Shown here: positions 61,564 to 64,000 of the stretch, piece by piece | Layout: the number at the start of each line of letters is the position of its first letter | Numbering within the stretch: position 1 is the first letter of the stretch | Source: Bacillus sp. AFS059628 | GTDB taxonomy: Bacteria > Bacillota > Bacilli > Bacillales > Bacillaceae_G | Direction: 5' to 3' | Assembly: GCF_002571225.1 (NCBI RefSeq) | Contig: NZ_NVEC01000019.1 | Span: 34,997 to 98,996 of the forward strand | Length of the DNA stretch: 64,000 nt | Notes under the pieces: model-generated | Databases searched by the model: none | Told to the model about the DNA's origin: nothing | What the model saw: only the letters and a program-made list of their open reading frames with translations | Made by a program: the position numbers and the translations under genes

Positions 61564-64000
61564 GTGCGCCCATAAGGGGACAAGGAAAAACGGTGATTGC
61601 AAGCCGTTAGGTTAACCTTAAATGACCTAGTATCACTTGGTTTACCTTGGAGGGAAACTGAAGGGGGACAACAGCATGCCAAGAAAGCCGTAAGTTGGTT
61701 AAGCATCAAGCCACGACTGAACGGCGAGATATAAAGTACGAATAAGGATAAAAGCTAGACTGCTTGAACGATAGCACAAGGGAGGCTACCGTAACTAATC
61801 TCGGAAGATGCTTACAAACGAGATTTAACAGATGTCATGAGGATAGTGAATGTCATCCTACATGAATAGGGTCATCTGTTACCCGCTTCTATATGGAAGA
61901 AACGTGTGAACGTCGTATCCGAAATCGTACGTGCAAGTTCCTTGTCTACTAAATGGGGATTGCCTAAGTCAGAATGCCCAAATGGCTATTAAGGATAACT
62001 TCAAGACCCAACAGTCAAGAAGTATGGCTTATGAATATCTGATATGGCAACGGAGCCTTCATAGTAGTCAGAGCTAGGGAAAGCCTAGTACAAGGCGAAG
62101 GAAGGCAGTCTGTTAGCTTATTACCAAATTGGGGAGGTGCGAAAGGCACTATGCAATGTCCAAAAGTAGTATTAAGCAATCTGCGAAAGAAGAGTCTTGA
62201 TAAAAAGTATCAATATACAAGACTCTATCGAAATCTTTACAATCCAGATTTCTTTTTACTGGCATACAATAATCTAAGTAAAAACGATGGCGCATTAACT
62301 ATGGGAGTAGACCAAAGGTCTATTGATGGATTTTCTATGGAAGAAGTAGAACAGCTCATTGAAGTGCTAAGAAACAAGCGTTATCAACCCTATCCGTCCA
62401 AAAGAGTTTATATACCGAAGAAAAATGGTAAGAAAAGACCCTTAGGAATACCAAGCTTCTGTGACAAATTAGTGCAAGAAGTTATTCGTATGATTTTAGA
62501 AGCAATCTATGAACCGAATTTTTCCACTTCTTCACACGCGTACCGGAAAAATAAAAGTTGTCATAGCGCTCTATTAGAAATAAAGCGTACTTTTACAGGA
62601 AGTAAATGGTTCATAGAAGGAGATATTCGGGGTTTCTTTGATAACATTGAACATCATACTTTAGTGGAGATTCTGCGAAGAAAAATCTCCGATGAAAACT
62701 TCATAGAACTCATTTGGAAGTTCTTACGTGCGGGGTATTTAGACGAGTGGAAATTTCACAACACATATAGTGGAGCTCCACAGGGTGGTATTATCAGTCC
62801 GATACTCTCAAATATTTACCTTAATGAATTGGACGTATATATGGAATGTTTTAAGAACAACTTCAATCAGGGAAAGAGACGAAAGAAAAATCCTGAATAT
62901 GAAAACGTGCGAAGTAAAATGCGTAGGCTTGAGAAGAAAATTGATAATACCAATGAACATGATGATTCTGATAGTATCGAAAACTGGAAAGAAGAAGTGA
63001 AGGTACTGAAGAAAAAGCTGAAACAAATGCCTTACAGCGATCAAATGGACAATGAATATAGAAGACTTACCTATGTAAGATATGCAGATGACTTCTTGAT
63101 AGGAATTATCGGTTCAAAAGAGGATGCCCAACATGTAAAAGAAGAAATAGCAAAATTTCTCAAAGATAAGTTGAAATTGGAACTGTCCATGGAAAAAACG
63201 TTAATAACAAATGCATCAAATAAACAAGCCCAGTTTCTTGGATATGAAATCAAGATATTCAAAAGCCAAGCAATTCGTACGGATAAATTAGGTAGAAAAA
63301 TAAGATTGTTAAATGGCAAAGTCCAATTAAAAATGCCACATAAAGCATGGGTAAATAAGTTAAAAAAGTACCAAGCCATCCAAATGAGTGCCAACGGCAC
63401 TTGGAAGCCTAAACCAAGAAATTACTTTCAACGAAATGAAGACTTAGAGATTGTTTCCCAGTATAACAGTGAAATACGTGGATTGTATAACTATTATCGA
63501 CTAGCCGAGAACGTGAGTAATCATATGCATAGATTCACTTACTTCATGTTTTATTCGATGTTGAAAACATTCGCTACGAAATATAGAAAGCGTACCAAAC
63601 ATATTAGGAAAAAGTACATGAAAAATGGACGCTTTACAGTGGAATATGAAACAAAAAGAGGAATAAAACAAATCCACTTTATCGAGCGCAATTTTCCGAG
63701 AATAAACGGAATTTCTAAAGAGCAAACAGATGTTGTGCAAAATACTAGATACACAATGAGTACAACAAGGCTCTCAGACCGAATAAAAGCGGAAACGTGC
63801 GAATCATGTGGACGAAGCAATACAACCATACACATGCATCACGTTAAAAGGTTGAAAAATCTTCGGGCAAAGTCGAATAAATCATATCTCGAACAACAAA
63901 TGATAGCGAGAAATCGTAAAACAATCGCTCTTTGTAAGGAGTGTCATTTAAAAAGACACAAAGGCGAGATATAAAAATGCAGATGACAGATGGAGAGCCG
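61564..64000 (+). mobile_element. Group II intron 3, cut by the window end
   Basis: It starts GTGCGCCC at 61564, has about 590 bases of structured leader, encodes a reverse transcriptase (62151-63974), and ends in the window with GAGCCG, the first bases of domain V. Its 5' RNA and protein differ from introns 1 and 2 and look closer to the mitochondrial-like class. The 3' exon is outside the window. Confidence 0.88.
62151..63974 (+). CDS. ltrA: Group II intron reverse transcriptase/maturase 3
   Basis: The 607-aa protein shows KRVYIPKKNGKKRPLGIPSF, GDIRGFFDNIEHHTLVEILR, GAPQGGIISPILSNIYLNEL and YADD (YVRYADDFLIGII, about 305-317). A charged insertion (about 235-295) lies before the YADD block, as in mitochondrial-like intron proteins. 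Domain X and a C-terminal HNH (CESCGRSNTTIHMHHVKRL, CKECHLKRHKGE) follow. ATG 62151 has GGGGAGGTG upstream. Active-site residues are present. Confidence 0.93.
   Translation: MQCPKVVLSNLRKKSLDKKYQYTRLYRNLYNPDFFLLAYNNLSKNDGALTMGVDQRSIDGFSMEEVEQLIEVLRNKRYQPYPSKRVYIPKKNGKKRPLGIPSFCDKLVQEVIRMILEAIYEPNFSTSSHAYRKNKSCHSALLEIKRTFTGSKWFIEGDIRGFFDNIEHHTLVEILRRKISDENFIELIWKFLRAGYLDEWKFHNTYSGAPQGGIISPILSNIYLNELDVYMECFKNNFNQGKRRKKNPEYENVRSKMRRLEKKIDNTNEHDDSDSIENWKEEVKVLKKKLKQMPYSDQMDNEYRRLTYVRYADDFLIGIIGSKEDAQHVKEEIAKFLKDKLKLELSMEKTLITNASNKQAQFLGYEIKIFKSQAIRTDKLGRKIRLLNGKVQLKMPHKAWVNKLKKYQAIQMSANGTWKPKPRNYFQRNEDLEIVSQYNSEIRGLYNYYRLAENVSNHMHRFTYFMFYSMLKTFATKYRKRTKHIRKKYMKNGRFTVEYETKRGIKQIHFIERNFPRINGISKEQTDVVQNTRYTMSTTRLSDRIKAETCESCGRSNTTIHMHHVKRLKNLRAKSNKSYLEQQMIARNRKTIALCKECHLKRHKGEI

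Noticed and set aside
1-64000. tRNA or rRNA genes
   Set aside because: No cloverleaf with a CCA-type acceptor or conserved T-loop (GTTCRA context) and no rRNA signature were noticed on either strand.

Overview
This window looks like part of a large plasmid of the Bacillus cereus group (B. cereus / B. thuringiensis / B. anthracis pXO1- or pBtoxis-like). The reasons are a low-GC genome style with strong AGGAGG ribosome binding sites, a TubR/TubZ/TubY-type partition-replication module, an IS231-type element, three group II introns, an S-layer-homology protein, and Gram-positive conjugation (type IV secretion) genes. No chromosomal housekeeping operon, rRNA, tRNA or CRISPR array was seen.

Layout. 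(1) 0.2-2.8 kb: an IS231/MIC-like element with matching terminal repeats and an 11-bp target duplication. It carries an intact plsY-like gene, the 5' end of a fabZ-like gene, a FapR-type operator, and a fabH 5' fragment fused in frame to a truncated, frameshifted IS231 transposase. (2) 2.8-9.6 kb, minus strand: a small membrane protein, an Xre regulator with membrane helices, a VirD4/TraG-like coupling protein with two FtsK-gamma-like winged helices, and a replication-relaxation-type protein. A paired-hairpin region follows that could be oriT. (3) 9.6-15.8 kb: iteron-like repeats, tubR, tubZ, convergent tubY, then about 2 kb of non-coding DNA full of ACATTAACAT/ATGTTAATGT motifs. (4) 15.8-33.3 kb: a winged-helix-like protein of unknown role, then a monoderm Tad-type pilus locus. 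It holds two TadZ/CpaE-like proteins, two pseudopilin-like proteins, an SLH protein, a large secreted protein, CpaB, TadA, TadB, TadC, three tandem Flp-like pilins and a prepilin peptidase. (5) 33.4-41.3 kb: an accessory region of tiny genes, repeated hairpins and a recurring promoter-like motif, with three related cassettes encoding very small membrane proteins, and a RecU-like gene broken by an amber codon. (6) 41.4-64 kb: a zincin-like protein and a DUF3854/TOPRIM primase-like protein, each split by a group II intron. These are followed by an Rpn-type nuclease and a type IV secretion operon (VirB2-like, PrgI, a 304-aa protein, VirB4, VirB6-like, lysozyme). A third group II intron splits the lysozyme gene and runs off the window.

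How it fits together: regions 2 and 6 supply conjugation functions, region 3 maintains the plasmid, and region 4 would build a surface pilus attached through an S-layer protein, perhaps for cell contact. Many operons in regions 2, 4 and 6 begin with an intrinsic-terminator hairpin placed between promoter and ribosome binding site. Five of these hairpins are clearly related in sequence, which suggests shared control by attenuation or antitermination. All three introns lie in invariant motifs of transfer-associated genes, so splicing must occur for those proteins to be made. Intron 1 appears to have a 56-57 nt 3' extension beyond domain VI, as described for the B. cereus intron B.c.I4.
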